From Ailurus styani (taxonomy: Eukaryota; Chordata; Mammalia; Carnivora; Ailuridae), in contig LNAC01000231.1 in NCBI GenBank assembly GCA_002007465.1, forward strand, positions 762,140 to 826,139: a stretch of 64,000 nt of DNA, given 5' to 3'. Both the position numbers and the translations under genes were made by a program. Each line of letters begins with the position of its first letter. The first letter of the stretch is position 1. Shown in pieces: positions 37,143 to 50,976 of the stretch. The notes below the pieces were generated by a model that had not been told where the DNA came from, ran no database searches, and was given only the letters and a program-made list of their open reading frames with translations.

Positions 37143-39330
37143 TGTGGCAAGGAGGAGGTAGGTATGGGTTTTCCTCAACCATTTCTGGTTTCCAAGACTG
37201 AATGAACTTCAGACAGAATCATTTTACCTTATCATCTCATTTTTACAGAATTTAAGCTGTAAAGAGACTTCTCTCACAGTCTAACAGAGAGAGACAAGTG
37301 ACTGTATATACAACGGGATGAAATAAAAATTATATAATAGGAGAAGTGCAGAAGTCTCTGAGAACATACAGAGAGCCCCCGACTAGATTTGGGGAAGCCA
37401 AGAGAACTCGGGAAAGTGACATCTAGCTAGGATGTTGTTTTCTGGCCTTTTGTTTTGCAGACAAGCCTGATTTGAGGTGCTTAGCTGGTAACCTATTTTC
37501 TTCTTCCTAGGCTTGCATAGGACTGTTCTCTTTATTTATGTAACACTCAAAATTTTGCTAGAATTTTTAAAAGTTTGAGTCTGTATTACTAATTTACTGG
37601 AATCTGATGAGTTCTTTCAGTTTGAGAACAAGAGTATTTTTTCATTTAAATTTATTTTTGATTTTTACTTCTGTCCTCATTTACCCATTTGCTTCTTCAG
37701 GATCACCTACAATTCTCAAAGTACACTGCTTTTGTCTGTCCGCCCAATCCGTGATATCTCAATGTTCTCTGCAGCCATTTGCCTACTTACCTCTTAGATT
37801 TGTTGACCATCTTACAGTGCCCATTTTACACAGTGAAAATTCCATTATATGTATATGCCACCAATGCATTTTAATTACACTACTGCATTTTTAGCTGATT
37901 TTCAATAATTTATTTCATCTCACTCAGTTTCAATTGGTGCTCATCTCTGTGTCTTTTCGTCTTATATTCTTTCAAGTCTTCCTGCTCTTGATTTACAGAG
38001 CTCATCTCTCATTACAGTTTAATGAATATGCCAAACAGCTTTTAAAATGTCATTTAGGATCTTGGAATAAATCATTTTCAGAGATCAGCAGCGGCAATGA
38101 TCAATCTACTGTCTCTGAGCTCTAAATTCCCTCCTTCCTTGCCCTGCTTGATGATACTCTGCTTGGATCTATAGACATTTCTCTGTGATTAGGTAGCAGA
38201 ATGTTAAACTTAGTCAACAGTTGGCCCTGGTGAGACCCAAAAAGGCCACAGTGGTCTTCTGTCCTGGGTTCTGGTTCTTCATTACTATTGTCATAATTAC
38301 TATTTTACTGCTTAGTATGAGAGCCGAGTAGCCCAGACAGAATCTCAGCTGTACCCTCAGGCCATTCTCTCCCCACAGGCAGCCTTCTGAGTAGCTTTGG
38401 TTTGCACATGTGCTCTGACCATGACAAGCAGCTCCAGTATGCTCACATCCTGCAACAATGGTGGTCAGCATCTATAGACCAGCCCTTGCCCGCAAACTCT
38501 GTTCACCCTCACTCAGGCTAGAAATAGTAGCTACTCTTTTGTACCTGTTACTTCAGGTCCCCTTACATCTTTCCTTTATGCCTTTTTAGTAACTAACCAC
38601 CTTTAACCAGTTAATGATTCTTTATATTCTACTTTCCCTTTTTAAGTAACCGTTTTCTGACATCCAAGAGAGTCCCGACTTGGTACCCACGTGGGTACCA
38701 TCTTTCTTTGTGTCTGAGTTTTCCACCATGCAATGTTTGTATGTCATCAATGACTGGGTTCTTTTTGGTACTGTTTTATTATCCTTCTCAGATCTATATC
38801 TGTACAGCTCTATAGCACACTTATATGCATTATAACTTGCCAAATTTCCAGATCCAAGTCTGGCTGGATATTCCTTTGCATTTCTCACACTTGCATTGCT
38901 CAGCTTAATTCTTATAACCACTACTACTGGGGATAGTCCTGCCTCTGCTCTTACCAACAGCAGTTTACTTATGAGACTATTCTTTCTAGGATGTGATGTA
39001 CAATCACCAGGTTCGATCTATCATCTTTTTCCTGTCCAAATGTTTGGAGAAATATCTTCCAAGATTCTGATATTAAAATAATCACCAGGCCTTATTATTT
39101 TTGGTGTCTTTATGATTAAGTGTTTTTCTGTCTTCAATGCTATGCAGTAAAAAAAGAAAAATGTTATTCAAAGTTATTTTAAGCCCAAAGATCCAAAATG
39201 TGATTATTTATTATATTATAAACATACACATAGTTTCCTTAGCATAGAATAACCCACTGCTATCACCCCGAGTAACTCATCCTTATAGGAACATCAGATG
39301 CAGAATGAGATTTCAAAATAAGAATAATTA

Positions 39331-39515
39331 GGGGTTCCTGGGTGGCTCAGTCAGTTAAGCATCTGACTCTTGATTTTGGTTCAGGTCATGATCTCGGAGA
39401 TTATGGGATGGAGCCCCATGTCAGGCTTCAAGCTCAGCACAGTCTGCTTGTCCCTCTCCCTTCCCCTGCGCTCTCTCTCTCTCTCTCAAATAAATAAATA
39501 AGTAAAAACTTAAAA
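39331..39515 (+). repeat. CanSINE
   Basis: Head 'ggggttcctgggtggctcag'. It is flanked by a perfect 15-base target duplication, aaataagaataatta, at 39316-39330 and 39516-39530. Confidence 0.94.
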
Positions 39516-42500
39516 AAATAAGAATAATTAATTCTTTCACTTAAATGACTTTTTCTTGACTCACTTAAAGAAAATGGGCCATAATCAGAAACAGAAAATT
39601 ATGATCTATTATGAAAACTATAGTCATGTAATAGATTTTAAAAATGTCTCATGAGACATTCTTATCCTTTCCTAAAATATGAAGTGTCTGCTACCCAATT
39701 TATTATATAATGCCAAAGCACTAATTCTTAAAGACTAAATGACAGTCCAAGTAGACATCGGGGCCTTTCCAAATTGGAAAGTTTATTCAGGAAGTCATAG
39801 TGGAGAATAAAAGGGACCATTAACCATATGTTTCGATAGCACTATAGCCAACATCAAACTTAAATCATAATTAGATGTAATGTTTGTTTAGCAATGGAGG
39901 ATTTATGCACTATTCCCCTGCTAGTGAAAGATGGCAGGCTTTGTATTCTACTTCAGTGAAAGCTCAAATGATGTGTGTGTTCACATTTCAGCACAGAGAA
40001 ATTACCCATGACACAAAGAAAAAGAAGCTATAAATCTCAAATCACTGTTCATTTAGATTATAATCATCCAAATTTTTTCAGTAGTAGAATACATGCTCAT
40101 GAATATTTGTGAGGACTCTATGAATTTTTTTGTAATTGTTCATAATGATGAAATGTGTAGCTATTCAGAAATTCAGATTTTTAACAGTGGTTCAAGGTAA
40201 TCAAAAATTTTCAATCAACTTCAATCAACATAATGTTTATTCAATAACCAGTAAAAATAATGGTATTAAACATAGAACTACTTTTTTTTAAGGAAACTTG
40301 CTCTATATTCCATTTTGATTTATATCCTGATTAGACATCAGCTTTAATTTCAAGAGATTATTAGAGTTTGGCCACATCACAGGATTTTGTGGATAGAATG
40401 GAACCCTCTTAAGTTTCTTTAGGGTTTATTCATGAGTCCAAGGGATGGGGTTGATGCTTGGATTTAAGCTGAAAATACAAAAAGTCGGTCACAGAAACTG
40501 ATAGCACTGTTCATATTCCCCAAAAGCTTTGGAACTCTTGAGAAATTTTTGTTTTGTTTCCAAAAATGTACTTGAACCTTAACAGTGCCGCTGGCACTAG
40601 AAAAATGAGTGTCCTGTCTATAGTTTTTATTTAATCATATGATGAAATGAAGTCATGTTTCTGAACTTCCCTGAACAATCACCAGTACTCTTGTTTTCCT
40701 CTAGATTATGTATTCTGGACCAGTGTATTCAAATGCCTAATCGTATATGTAAGGTGATTTGAGCCTGCATGTGTGCTAAGTCAGCAGAAAAAAATGGTTT
40801 ACGTGTTTATAGGGCACTACCATGGAGTCAAACAGGTCACATTTGGTCATCATCTTCTAATATTCCTCAACCCAATGTGACTGATTGGAATGACTCTCAT
40901 TAACATCAAAATGCCTTTATTTAGTGGTTTTAATGGACAGGTCAACCCTAATCCTATTTGACCTCTGTGTTGCATTTAATACTAAAGAATATTCCTTCTT
41001 TTTAAACAGTCTTTTAGTTTTTAAAGCACTTGTATGGTTTATCTTCTCTCTTTTAGGCTGTCAAACTACAAAACCAAAACCTAAAAAATGAAAACTAAGA
41101 AACAACTATTTTCAAACAATGGATGCCAGGAAGCATGGGCCTATGATTTCTGAAAGAAGGAAAGCAAATGAAGCAGGGCATGAAAAAAGTTTCTGGGCTG
41201 CAACCCAGAAGGGGGGAGCTCAAATAAAGCCAGCACTACAACTGGATTGAGAAACATAGAGTTTGGAGAAGTTGAGATAGAATTTATGGGGCCAATAGAA
41301 TATGCGTCTAAAAATGAGAGTCATACAGAGAGTATTCCAGAGATCTGTAGAAGGGTCCCTTTAAATCTTTGGCTGAGTACTGATCTGTGTATAATGGGAT
41401 AAAAGTCTATGTGTCTGAAGGTAAAAAAAAAAAATGGAAAGCCATAAGCTGAAAAAATTCCTAGAGCTCACAGAAAGCTTCAAATAATTCATATTCCCAA
41501 CAGCCAGAGTAGAAAGACACAGTAATGTACTGGGTAATGTTCTCAATGCACTTAGCCCCTTAGTAGTGGAGCTAAATGACCCCTGGATTAAAGCCTGCTC
41601 TAGACCCTCCCTAAAACAAAACAAAACCAAACCAAAAACTTAAAGGCAAAGCTTAAAAAGGTCCAAATATCAGTGAGTAATTAACCTGTTTGCCAATATA
41701 AAGTTCAATACTATTTAAAGGAACACAATGAAAGCAAATATGCAACAATGAAAAATGTACATCTCACATCTAAATCAAAATTATCAGGCATGGAGAGAAG
41801 CAACAAAATATGACTCATAACCAGGAGAAAAATCAACCATAAAGAGTAGTATTAAAAAAAAAGAAATGGTGGAATTAGCAATTATATTGCAAAAACTAAT
41901 ATTTATAAATATTATGAATATGCTAGAGAATAAATGGAAATGTGAATATAATGAGGAGAGAAATGAAAGATATAAAAATATCCAACTGGAAATTTTACAA
42001 GTGAAAAATTTGAAATGAAAAAAATATAACCAACTAGATTAAAAACAGATTAGACACCATAGGAAAAAATATCAGTAGTTTTGGACACATAACAATAGAA
42101 ACTATCAAAAATGAAGAATACAGAAAAAATAATAATGAAAGAATAAACACAATTTCAGTTAGCTGTGGAAAAATATAAAGTGGACCAACACGCACATAAT
42201 GAGTTCCAGAAGGAGACGAGGGGTAAAGAACAGAAAAGTATTTGAACAGGTAGTGGCTGGAAATTTTCCAAATTTAGTAAAAACTGTGACCCCACAGACT
42301 CAACAGGTCCAACTCACCACATGAGAAGTAAACAAGAAAACCACAAAAAGCATAATAAAATTGCTGAAAACTAGGATTTAGAATTTTATACCTAGGAAAA
42401 ATATCTTTGAAAACTGAAGGAAAAATACTCTTTTGAACATACAAAATTGAAATAATCATTATCAGTAGACCTGAAATACTACAAATAATAATAGCAATAA

Positions 42501-43129
42501 TTAGGAGTGTAGCTAATGGAAGAAAAAAACATGATATGAAACAGAAATTTGTCTGTACACAAAGGAATGAAGAGCACGGGCATTGGTACATGTGGGAAAA
42601 GAGAAAAGCAGTATTTTTGCCTTTTAAAAAGGCAACTATTTAAATCAAAATCCTAAGATTATATTGAAGGATATATAATATATAGAAGTAAAATGTATGA
42701 CAACAATAACAAAGGACAAGAAAGGGAGTAACAAAAGATAAAAAGGGGAATTAGAGGTCTACTCTTGTAAGGTTTTGATGCTAAATATAAAGTATATACT
42801 ATTATTTTAAGATACATTATTAAAAGTTAAGATGTACATCCCTAGACAAAGACAAAAAACATGAAATAGGTATAGTTAATAAGTCAAATGTGAAGATAAA
42901 GAAAAAAGAAGGCAAAGGCAGACACAGCAAAACAAGCAGCAAAATGTAGACTTAATCATATTGATAATTACAATAAATGGAAATGTGTTAAATTATCCGA
43001 GTAAGGTTGGGACAAAAGCAAAGATTTAAGTCTGTTCTACATGAAAGAAACATTAAAATATTAAAGAAGAGATGGAATTAGAGATAGCTTGGAAAAATGT
43101 AAACCAGACCAATACCAATCAAAAGAAAA

Positions 43130-43265
43130 GATTGGTGATGGGTATTAAGGAGGGCGCATGTTGTGTTGAGCACTGGGTGTTATACACCACTAATGAATCG
43201 TTGAACACTATATCAAAACCTAGTGATGTATTATATGTTGACTAACTGGACATGATAAAAAAAAG
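43130..43265 (+). mobile_element. Younger L1 3' end
   Basis: 'ggtgatgggtattaaggagg' followed by 'gttgagcactgggtgttata' and 'actggacatgataaaaaaaa' marks a truncated carnivore L1 3' terminus within the older L1. Confidence 0.72.
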
Positions 43266-43453
43266 GTTGGGTGCCTGGGTGGCTCAGTCGGTTGAGCGAC
43301 TGCCTTCGGCTCAGGTCATGATCCTGGAGTCCCTGGATCGAGTCCCGCATCAGGCTCCCAGCTCCATGGGGAGTCCGCTTCTCCCTCTGACCTTCTCCCC
43401 TCTCATGCTCTCTCTCTCTCAAATAAATAAATAAAATCTTTTAAAAAAAAAGG
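43266..43453 (+). repeat. CanSINE
   Basis: Starts 'ggtgcctgggtggctcagtc'-like sequence straight after the L1 poly-A and ends 'aaataaataaataaaatctt' plus poly-A. It probably inserted into the L1 A-tail. Confidence 0.92.
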
Positions 43454-46400
43454 TTTCTAAAAAAAAAGAAAGATGAAACAATGGCTATATGATTATCAGA
43501 AAAAAATAATCTTCAGAAGAAACAATACTTGGAATAAAGAGGAAAATTTTGTATTCATAAAGGCAACAACTTTTCAAAAAGACATAATAATCCTAAATGA
43601 GTATACACCTAGAAGTATTATTATCACTCCAAAAACATGAATCAAAACCTGAGGAAACTGAAAGAAAAAAATAGACAAATCATAAGTATAAAAACTCTCA
43701 GTTATTGATAGAATATGTACACATACAAATTATTAAGGATAATTGACTTATAGGTTTTATCAAATGATTCTAGAATATACATTGTTTGCTAGTACATTAA
43801 TCAAAATGGACACTATTATAAAACAAATCTCTATAAATTCTAAAGAACTGAAATAGTACAAAATATGTGTATTATAATACAGATATAACAGAAAGAATTA
43901 GCATACTTCTAGATAATCAATGAATCACAAATAAATAATAAAATAAATAAGATTTTAACAATGAAAATTTAAACAACATATCAAAATGTGTGGGATATAA
44001 CGAAATTAGTGCCTGGGAGGAAATTTATAACATGAAATCCTTTTTAGTAAAGAAGAGAGCTCTCAAGTCAGTGATCTAAGGTTTCATGTTAAGTAACTTG
44101 GAAAACAAGAGAAAATTAAACTCAAAGTAAACAAAAGGAAGGAATTTTTATTTTGTATAGTTATCAAATTTATTGATTAAAGTTGTTCATATTATTTTTA
44201 TATTATTCTTTTAATATATGCAGGATCTTTATAATGTCCCTTCTTTTATTCCTGATTTTGATTATTTCTATCCTCTCTTTTTATTTTCTTGGTCAAACTT
44301 CTTAGCGTATTACCAACTTAAGGAATAATTTCAAAGAACCAGTTTTTTGGCTTCATTGTCTTTTTTCTAAAGTATTTTTGTTTTCATTGCTTTTCATTGA
44401 TTATGCAAACTCCTTCAGAAACTATGAGAAAGTTTTCCAATCTATTTCATGAGTCTAGCAGCACTCCAGTAACAAAACTAGACAATAAAACTACCAACCC
44501 CCCCCAAACTATGAGCCAATATTCCTTATGAACAGAGACCCAGAGATCATTAGCAAAATGCTAGCAAACATAATCTAAAATAATTTAAAGTAGATAACCC
44601 CTCATGATCAAGCAGGATTTATCTGAGGATTGTAAAGTTGGGTCAACATTTGAAAAGCAATTAATATGATTTGCCATATTAGCAGCTGAAAAAGAAAAAT
44701 CATATGATCATCTCGATAGATGTAGAAAATGCACTTGACAAAATTGGACATATATTCTTGATAAAAGTAATTAATAGACTAGGAACAAAAAGAACATCCT
44801 CAAACTGATAAAGAGCATCCTAAAATAAAATACAGCTAATAACATACCAACATTCTGAATCGTAAAAGACTGAATACTTTCTACTTCACATAAGGAATAA
44901 GGCAAGGTTATTTGCTCCCAGCAGTGCAAGTCAATATTTTACTGTAATGTTTTCAAGAAAATTTTTCAAAAATTTTCAAGAAAGTGAAATAAAAGTTACA
45001 TGGGTTGGAAGGGAAGAAGTTAAACTCAATTTGCAGATGGTATGATTGTCTACATAGAAAATCTTAATGAATCTACCAAAAAGTAACTAGAATAAGCATA
45101 GCAATGTTGCAGTGTAGAAAGTTAATATATAAAAATAATTTCATTTTTCTATGCTGGTAATAATTAGAAATTGAAATGAAACAAATAACATTTTATAAAA
45201 AATATGAAGCACAATGAAAAATTTAACAGAGCATGGACAAGACTTGCACACCAAAACCTATAAAACATTGCTGAGAAAAAAATTATAGACAACTAAATCA
45301 AAAATTATGTCATATTCATACATTGGAAGATGCACTATTCTTAAAATGTTGGTTTTTCCCAAACTGACCTGTAGATTCAACGTAATCCTAATCAGATCCT
45401 AGAAGGCTTTTAATAGAGAAATTGATAAGCTGCTTTAAAAATTTATATGGAAATGCAAAGGATCTAATGTACCCAAAAGGTATTGGAAATGAAAAGCATT
45501 TGAAGAGTTTACACCACCTAATTTCACAGTATGCTAGAAAGCTGCATTGATCTAGACAGATCTGTGTTAGTCCAAGGACTGACATAGATCAACGAGACAG
45601 AACAGAGTTCAGAAATGTATGAGGGACCTATATGGTCATTTTATTTGATCAAAGTAATTCAATGGGAAAGAAGAACAATCTTTTAAAAAATGATGTTGGA
45701 AAAACTGGATAGCCATTAAAAAGTGAACTTTGACCATTACCTTAAACCATACAAAAAAATTAACATTGAAAATGGAACGTGGACCCAAATGTAAAAACCC
45801 AAACTATAAAACTTGAAGAAAACACAGAAGTATCTTTAGATCGTGACTTAAGCAAATATGTATTTCTTAGAAAATAAAAAGCATGCCATGAAAGGGAAAG
45901 ACAATAAAGTCTAGTCTTCATAAAAATTAGATGAAGATACTACAGAGGGAATAAAATCCAAGCTGTATGGTAGGAGAAAACAGTTACAGAACATATATAT
46001 GTTAAAAGACTTGTATCTAGGATATATAAAGAACACTTACAGTGTTTTACTGAGAAAACTAATAACCCAAAATAGAAAAAATTTGTATAGATACTTCACC
46101 CAAAAAGATATATAAATGGAAAATAAATAAAATTATTCCCAATATCATTGGACATTAAAGCAATACAAAGATACAAATAAACACCCAAATGAAGTGCTGG
46201 GAAAGATGTGGAGTATTCTTGTGATGAGAAATGAAATCATACATCTACACCTATGCTTTTGACTTACATACCTGTGTTCGTAGTAAAATTATTCATAATC
46301 ACCTCATACTGGAAATGACCCAAATGCCCACTAGACGGTAAATTGATAAACAAGTCATAGCATATCAGGTAATGTAAAATTATTAAACAATTAAAAATAA

Positions 46401-47476
46401 CAAGCTACTGATAATATGCAACAATATGGATCGATCACAAAGGAAGCCAGACCCAAAATAACCCCCCAAACAAACAAACAAAACCCCCACAACAACATGG
46501 AATATGGCTCAATTTATATGAATTTATAGAAATAACATAACTACAGTGATAGAAGGAGAAACAGACGTTTCTTGGAGTTGATTGAGGGGTAAGGGGAAGT
46601 GGACTGAAAGGGGACATAAGGCACAGTTATACAACTGTGATCACTAGTCAAAATTCATCACTTAAAGTGATAGAATCGTATTTTACTTAATTAATATCTC
46701 GTAAAACACTGACAAAAATCCTGAACTCATCACCCTTCCTACCTAAACTTGAGTCTCCTACAATCCCTCTAGCAGTAAATAATACTCATCTAATTTCCTG
46801 AAAAGCAAATCCCAAGACTCGTCCTCAAGACTTCTCTTTCTTAGCCTCCAAATCTGTGAGTTTACCAAGCCATACCAGCAGTAACATAGCCTACTTTGTC
46901 TTCACGGAGAGCCATTGATTGGGTCCACCCTTCTGTCATCTCTCACCGATGTAACTGCAATAGTTCTTATGTATGTAACATAATGTTATGTAGCTGGTCA
47001 TGACACTTTCTATGGTATGCCCCTGGGAAAAATGAGGAGTCTTTCAAGCTAACGGCTGTTAATAGGCCTCCACAGAATCCTCTCAACTGCTTTTTAAAAA
47101 TTGAAACCTAGTCATAATTTGGGGGCAATTACCATAGATTTTTGGCAAACTCCTCTAATTAGTTCCTAATTTCCTTGTACTTTGCAGATAGTTCACTGTG
47201 TTTAGGTATGAAGTTGTTGCTGTTTCTGGTTTTATTATAGTTTTTCCTCTTTTTTTTTTTGTAGGTAACATGAATGAAGATACATAAATGTGTACTTACT
47301 TCATCATATCTCCCACAGGAAAAATGTAAGACAGTGATTGATATTTGCAATCACTCTTTGCTGATAGTTTTGTATTGTTTTATAATATAATATTGGCTTT
47401 GAAATGCCCAACTATAAAGCTTTAACAAAATAAATTTTTTAAAATATGATCGGATAAAATAAAGCAATTAACTCAC

Positions 47477-47613
47477 CTTACAACCAGTAGTGATGCTGTG
47501 GCCCCAGGTATTAGGTGCACATTTCGAACATTTCTCTCCAATGGTATTGGGAGGGCAAATGCACTGACCAGTCTTTGGGTCACAGTTATTTCCAAGATGG
47601 GAACAGGCACAAG
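47477..47613 (-). CDS. LAMA2: LAMA2 exon E3: laminin EGF-like repeat
   Basis: Internal exon of 137 bases. It begins with two bases that complete an alanine codon from E2 and ends on a lysine codon at AAG|gtgagt, a strong donor. The acceptor is cacctgtgaag. The encoded stretch starts ACSHLGNNCDPKTG and ends WGHSITTGCK, one LE repeat with the usual eight-cysteine pattern shared with its neighbours. Human LAMA2 has CECSHLGNNC at this place, so the second residue differs (A for E). There is no stop codon or frameshift, and the exon sits in the expected order. Confidence 0.96.
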
Positions 47614-48869
47614 CTTCACAGGTGAAAGGGAAAGAATAGTAAAATAGTAAAAATTTGATAGAAAGTACTAAGTATATATTGGGATTTGTGTTGTTTCATT
47701 TTCCATATCATGGTTAAGGATCCTTGTTCATCTTTTACCTCACGGTATTTTACACAGAGGAGTTGATCAATACAATTATATGGTATTGCTTTTAATAATT
47801 TCAAAGGTAACGTATTCTTGGCTTTTCAATTAAGTTTAAAGAAAGAAAGAAACGGAATATCAGATTCTATGCTAACCATATCTAGATACTACAAAGTTTA
47901 AATTTTTGTTTCTATAGTCATTCTAAGTTCAAAACTAATTTTTCTATGCTGTATAGATTAATATTTCCTTCCTGTTGAAGACTTTGTTTTACAATAAAAA
48001 CCAATAAGCTCAACAGGCCTTTTAAATTCAGTATATCGTGTATATAGTTATAATAGCCATACATCAGGATATTTCAGTTTTGCAAAAATTTAAAACAGTT
48101 GAGTTATGTAACAGTGTGTGTATGTGCCTGTGTGTGTATATGAAGGTATTTTTGAGTTTTATTTACCACTGGCCTATTCTTTTCAAAAGATTTTTCATTT
48201 TCTTAGCTATGATATATGAAGAATACAAATTCTCAAGAAATGCAAAACTAAGATTTGAAAAAAAATGATTTCAGAGGCGCTCCAAAGTCATCTAAGATGA
48301 GCAATGTACACTACTTATTAGCTATAATTGACTCAGTAAGGGTGTTTTAGTGCAGTGTTTCAAATTGAAGTGAAAGCAAAGGGAGAAATACCATCAGATA
48401 CTCAGATTCAGACAGGAGGCTAATGTTTTAAGAAACCTTTGCATTGGTTATATGATGATTAAATCTTTAAAAGAAATACATTTAGAATATTTGAGTATGT
48501 TCAATTTTTAAGGGATCACAATTATCATTGTTCACAACATTCCATACCAGCTATGAAAAATGTTTACTACTGGACATAAACATCAAATAAAGGTTAGCTG
48601 TTGTTTTTGTTATTGTTGTTGATAACTTTAAGTCAAAGGACTTAGTTTGTATATATCATTTATTAAGAAGAAAAATAGTCCACATTATGTTCAAATTTAT
48701 GAGCTAAAAAAAAAAGTCTTGGGATGGTTCAAATTGTTACTTGCAAATAGCAATTCTCTAAGCAGTTCTTCAGTGGAATCATAAAACTGAGTAGGGAGAA
48801 GATTTGAATGATTAGCTAGTTTTTCCCTGCCCAAACAGAATGTTTACCACAATTCAAAATACTAATAAA

Positions 48870-49320
48870 TACTGATAATAATCATAATAGTGATAAACAC
48901 TTACATGGTGCCTACATGCCAGGCAGTACTCTAAATATTTTAGAGCCATTAACTCAACTAATTCTTTTTTAAAAAAAAAAAGATTTTATTTATTTATTTG
49001 ACAGAGGAGAGAGAGATCACAAGTCGGCAGAGAGGCAGGCAGAGAGAGAGGAGAAAGCAGGCTCCCTGCTGAGCAGAGAGCCCGATGTGGGACTCGATCC
49101 CAGGACCCTGAGATCATAACCTGAGCTGCAGGCAGAGGCTCAACCCACTGAAGCCACCCAGGCACCCAACTCAACTAATTCTTACAAAAACCATGAGATG
49201 GATGTCATTGTTTGCTTGATTTAATAGATGAATTTTGTAGAGAGACAGCAAGACCCAGTCACTCAGTTGAGGTCACATAACTAGTTACGTGGGGAGCCAC
49301 TAAACTGATCCAAGCTATTT
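48870..49320 (+). repeat. MIR SINE, split by a CanSINE
   Basis: 'tacatgccaggcagtactct' with 'aaatattttagagccatt' on the left, and 'cagttgaggtcacataacta' on the right, in MIR order. Confidence 0.75.
48967..49167 (-). repeat. CanSINE, young
   Basis: Antisense, flanked by a perfect 16-base target duplication, aactcaactaattctt, at 48951-48966 and 49168-49183. Confidence 0.95.
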
Positions 49321-49572
49321 GGTGGAAGTCATACCCTCAACCAGAATGTTATCCTGTCTGTTTGGGGCTGTTTTCTATCTTATTTTTCTGGATTTGAATG
49401 CTACTAAGTTTGCATTTCTAACGTTATCACCATTTCATGATTTTGAATAATGTTCTTTGTCTTATTTATGATTTCTGGTAGTGAATGTATTTGAATGCAC
49501 AGTATCATTTCATTAAATCACATTAACTGAACTTACTAGTTAAGAATGGGACTTAAAGAACAGTAAATTTTA

Positions 49573-49778
49573 GGGGAGCCTGGTTGGCTCATTTGGTTGG
49601 ATGTCCAACTCTTGGTTTCAGCTGGGGTCATGGTCTCAGAGTCCTGGGATTGAGCCCCTGCATCAGGCTCTGCACTCAGCTCAGAGGCTGCTTGAGAGTC
49701 TTCCCCCCCTCCATTTTCCTTCCCCTCTGCTCCTCCTCCTGCTTATGCTCTCTCTCTCAAATAAAATCTTAAGAAAAA
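49573..49778 (+). repeat. CanSINE, older copy
   Basis: Diverged head 'ggggagcctggttggctcat' and tail 'tctctctcaaataaaatctt'. Confidence 0.88.
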
Positions 49779-49961
49779 GAAAAACATATTTTACAGCATT
49801 TTAATGTTTAGTATATATAGATATTGACTTAGAGACCATATATAGAAAGTTACAATTATAACTTTCAGAATAACATAATGGCTTATCTTTATGATACAAA
49901 GTGAATATTGAAAGAGGTTGAGAATATCAAAAAGTTATTGTTTTTAAAACAATTTGAGATA

Positions 49962-50165
49962 GGGCGCCTGGGTGGCTCAGTGGGTTAAAGCCTCTGCCTT
50001 CGGCTCAGGTCATGATCTCAGGGTCCTGGGATCGAGGCCCACATCGGGCTCTCTGCTCAGCAGGGAGCCTGCTTCCTCCTCTCTCTCTCTGCCTGCCTCT
50101 CTGCCTACTTGTGATCTGATCTCTCTCTGTGTGTCAAATAAATAAATAAAATCTTAAAAAAAAAA
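49962..50165 (+). repeat. CanSINE, young
   Basis: Head 'gggcgcctgggtggctcagt' with the 'ggttaaagcctctgccttcg' body. It is flanked by a perfect 17-base target duplication, taaaacaatttgagata, at 49945-49961 and 50166-50182. Confidence 0.96.
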
Positions 50166-50976
50166 TAAAACAATTTGAGATATTACTGCCACCACTTCTT
50201 ACATAAATTTGCTACAACAGTCAAACTGACTGTGAGTTTAGTAAGCAAAGGTGATACTAGTGAATGTTAGCATAAGGGTCAGTTCCAAATTACTGGCATA
50301 TAAATCAAGGCTAATGTTCAATATTCACTTTCATCCGTAGTATGCTAATTCCTATTTTCTTAATTCATGATTTGTGGGAAGAACATGAGAACACTTCTTG
50401 GGGGAAATCATGGTTAGAAATCTTCCTGCATTTCCCCAAGAACTAGCAAATACCTAGTGCTAATCTGTTTCTTTCTTGGGTCATTATAGTTTTCAAGGCA
50501 CATGAAAGTAGATGAAAATGCATTTTTTTGTACCTGAAAATGTATTCACTTCTCTGATCCTTGTACCAATTTTGCAATAGGAAAAGGGAACACTGAACTG
50601 CATTGACTTGAGAGTGAAGTTTGAACTAAGAGAACACTGGCAAAAGAAAAACTGAACATCTGACTTTCAGACTATAGCAGCCGTTGAGTGAGGGACTGGC
50701 GGTCACAGACACAGCAGAATTGAGACCTGCTGATAGATTTTTTATGGAGTACTTGCAAGTAGTTATTTATAGGGCAATGTTTCACACTGCAATATATTTT
50801 GTTAGTTTATTTAAAATAAATGTATATTACTTATTAGGTTAAATATTTTGGATCATATATTTGTTGTCAAGGTGACTTTGCTTTCAAGTCTGGGAATGCA
50901 GAAGAATGAACTGCTAATGTTGCCAAAATGACAAAACCAGAGAATGAATGTGTAGGGCTTAGTCTTATTTACAGAC

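Larger units (their letters stand above)
41600..46720 (+). mobile_element. Decayed L1 sequence
   Basis: A-rich plus-strand sequence with L1 ORF2 phrases, for example 'gagccaatattccttatgaa' (44.51 kb), 'gatcaagcaggatttatctg' (44.61 kb) and 'gatgttggaaaaactggata' (45.69 kb). It is full of stops and cannot encode a protein. The 41.6-43.1 kb part is less certain and may be a related HAL1-type element. Confidence 0.6.
36840..47476 (-). other. LAMA2: LAMA2 intron E3-E4
   Basis: A 10.6-kb intron, the second longest complete one here. Decayed L1 sequence on the plus strand fills about 41.6-46.7 kb and is broken by a younger L1 3' end plus CanSINE at 43.13-43.45 kb. Another CanSINE is at 39.33 kb and a (GTTTTT)n tract at 37.09 kb. 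37.15-39.3 kb and 39.53-41.5 kb show nothing recognisable. No missing exon is expected: E3 joins E4 in phase 0 and in protein order. Confidence 0.85.
47614..50976 (-). other. LAMA2: LAMA2 intron E2-E3
   Basis: A 3.4-kb intron with three CanSINEs (48.97, 49.57 and 49.96 kb), the first of which splits a MIR. The remaining 47.6-48.87 kb and 50.19-50.97 kb are AT-rich unique sequence without recognisable features. Confidence 0.85.

Noticed and set aside
41361..42591. Minus-strand frames of 89 and 105 residues
   Set aside because: Antisense translation of decayed A-rich L1 sequence; hydrophobic composition is a by-product of T-rich codons.
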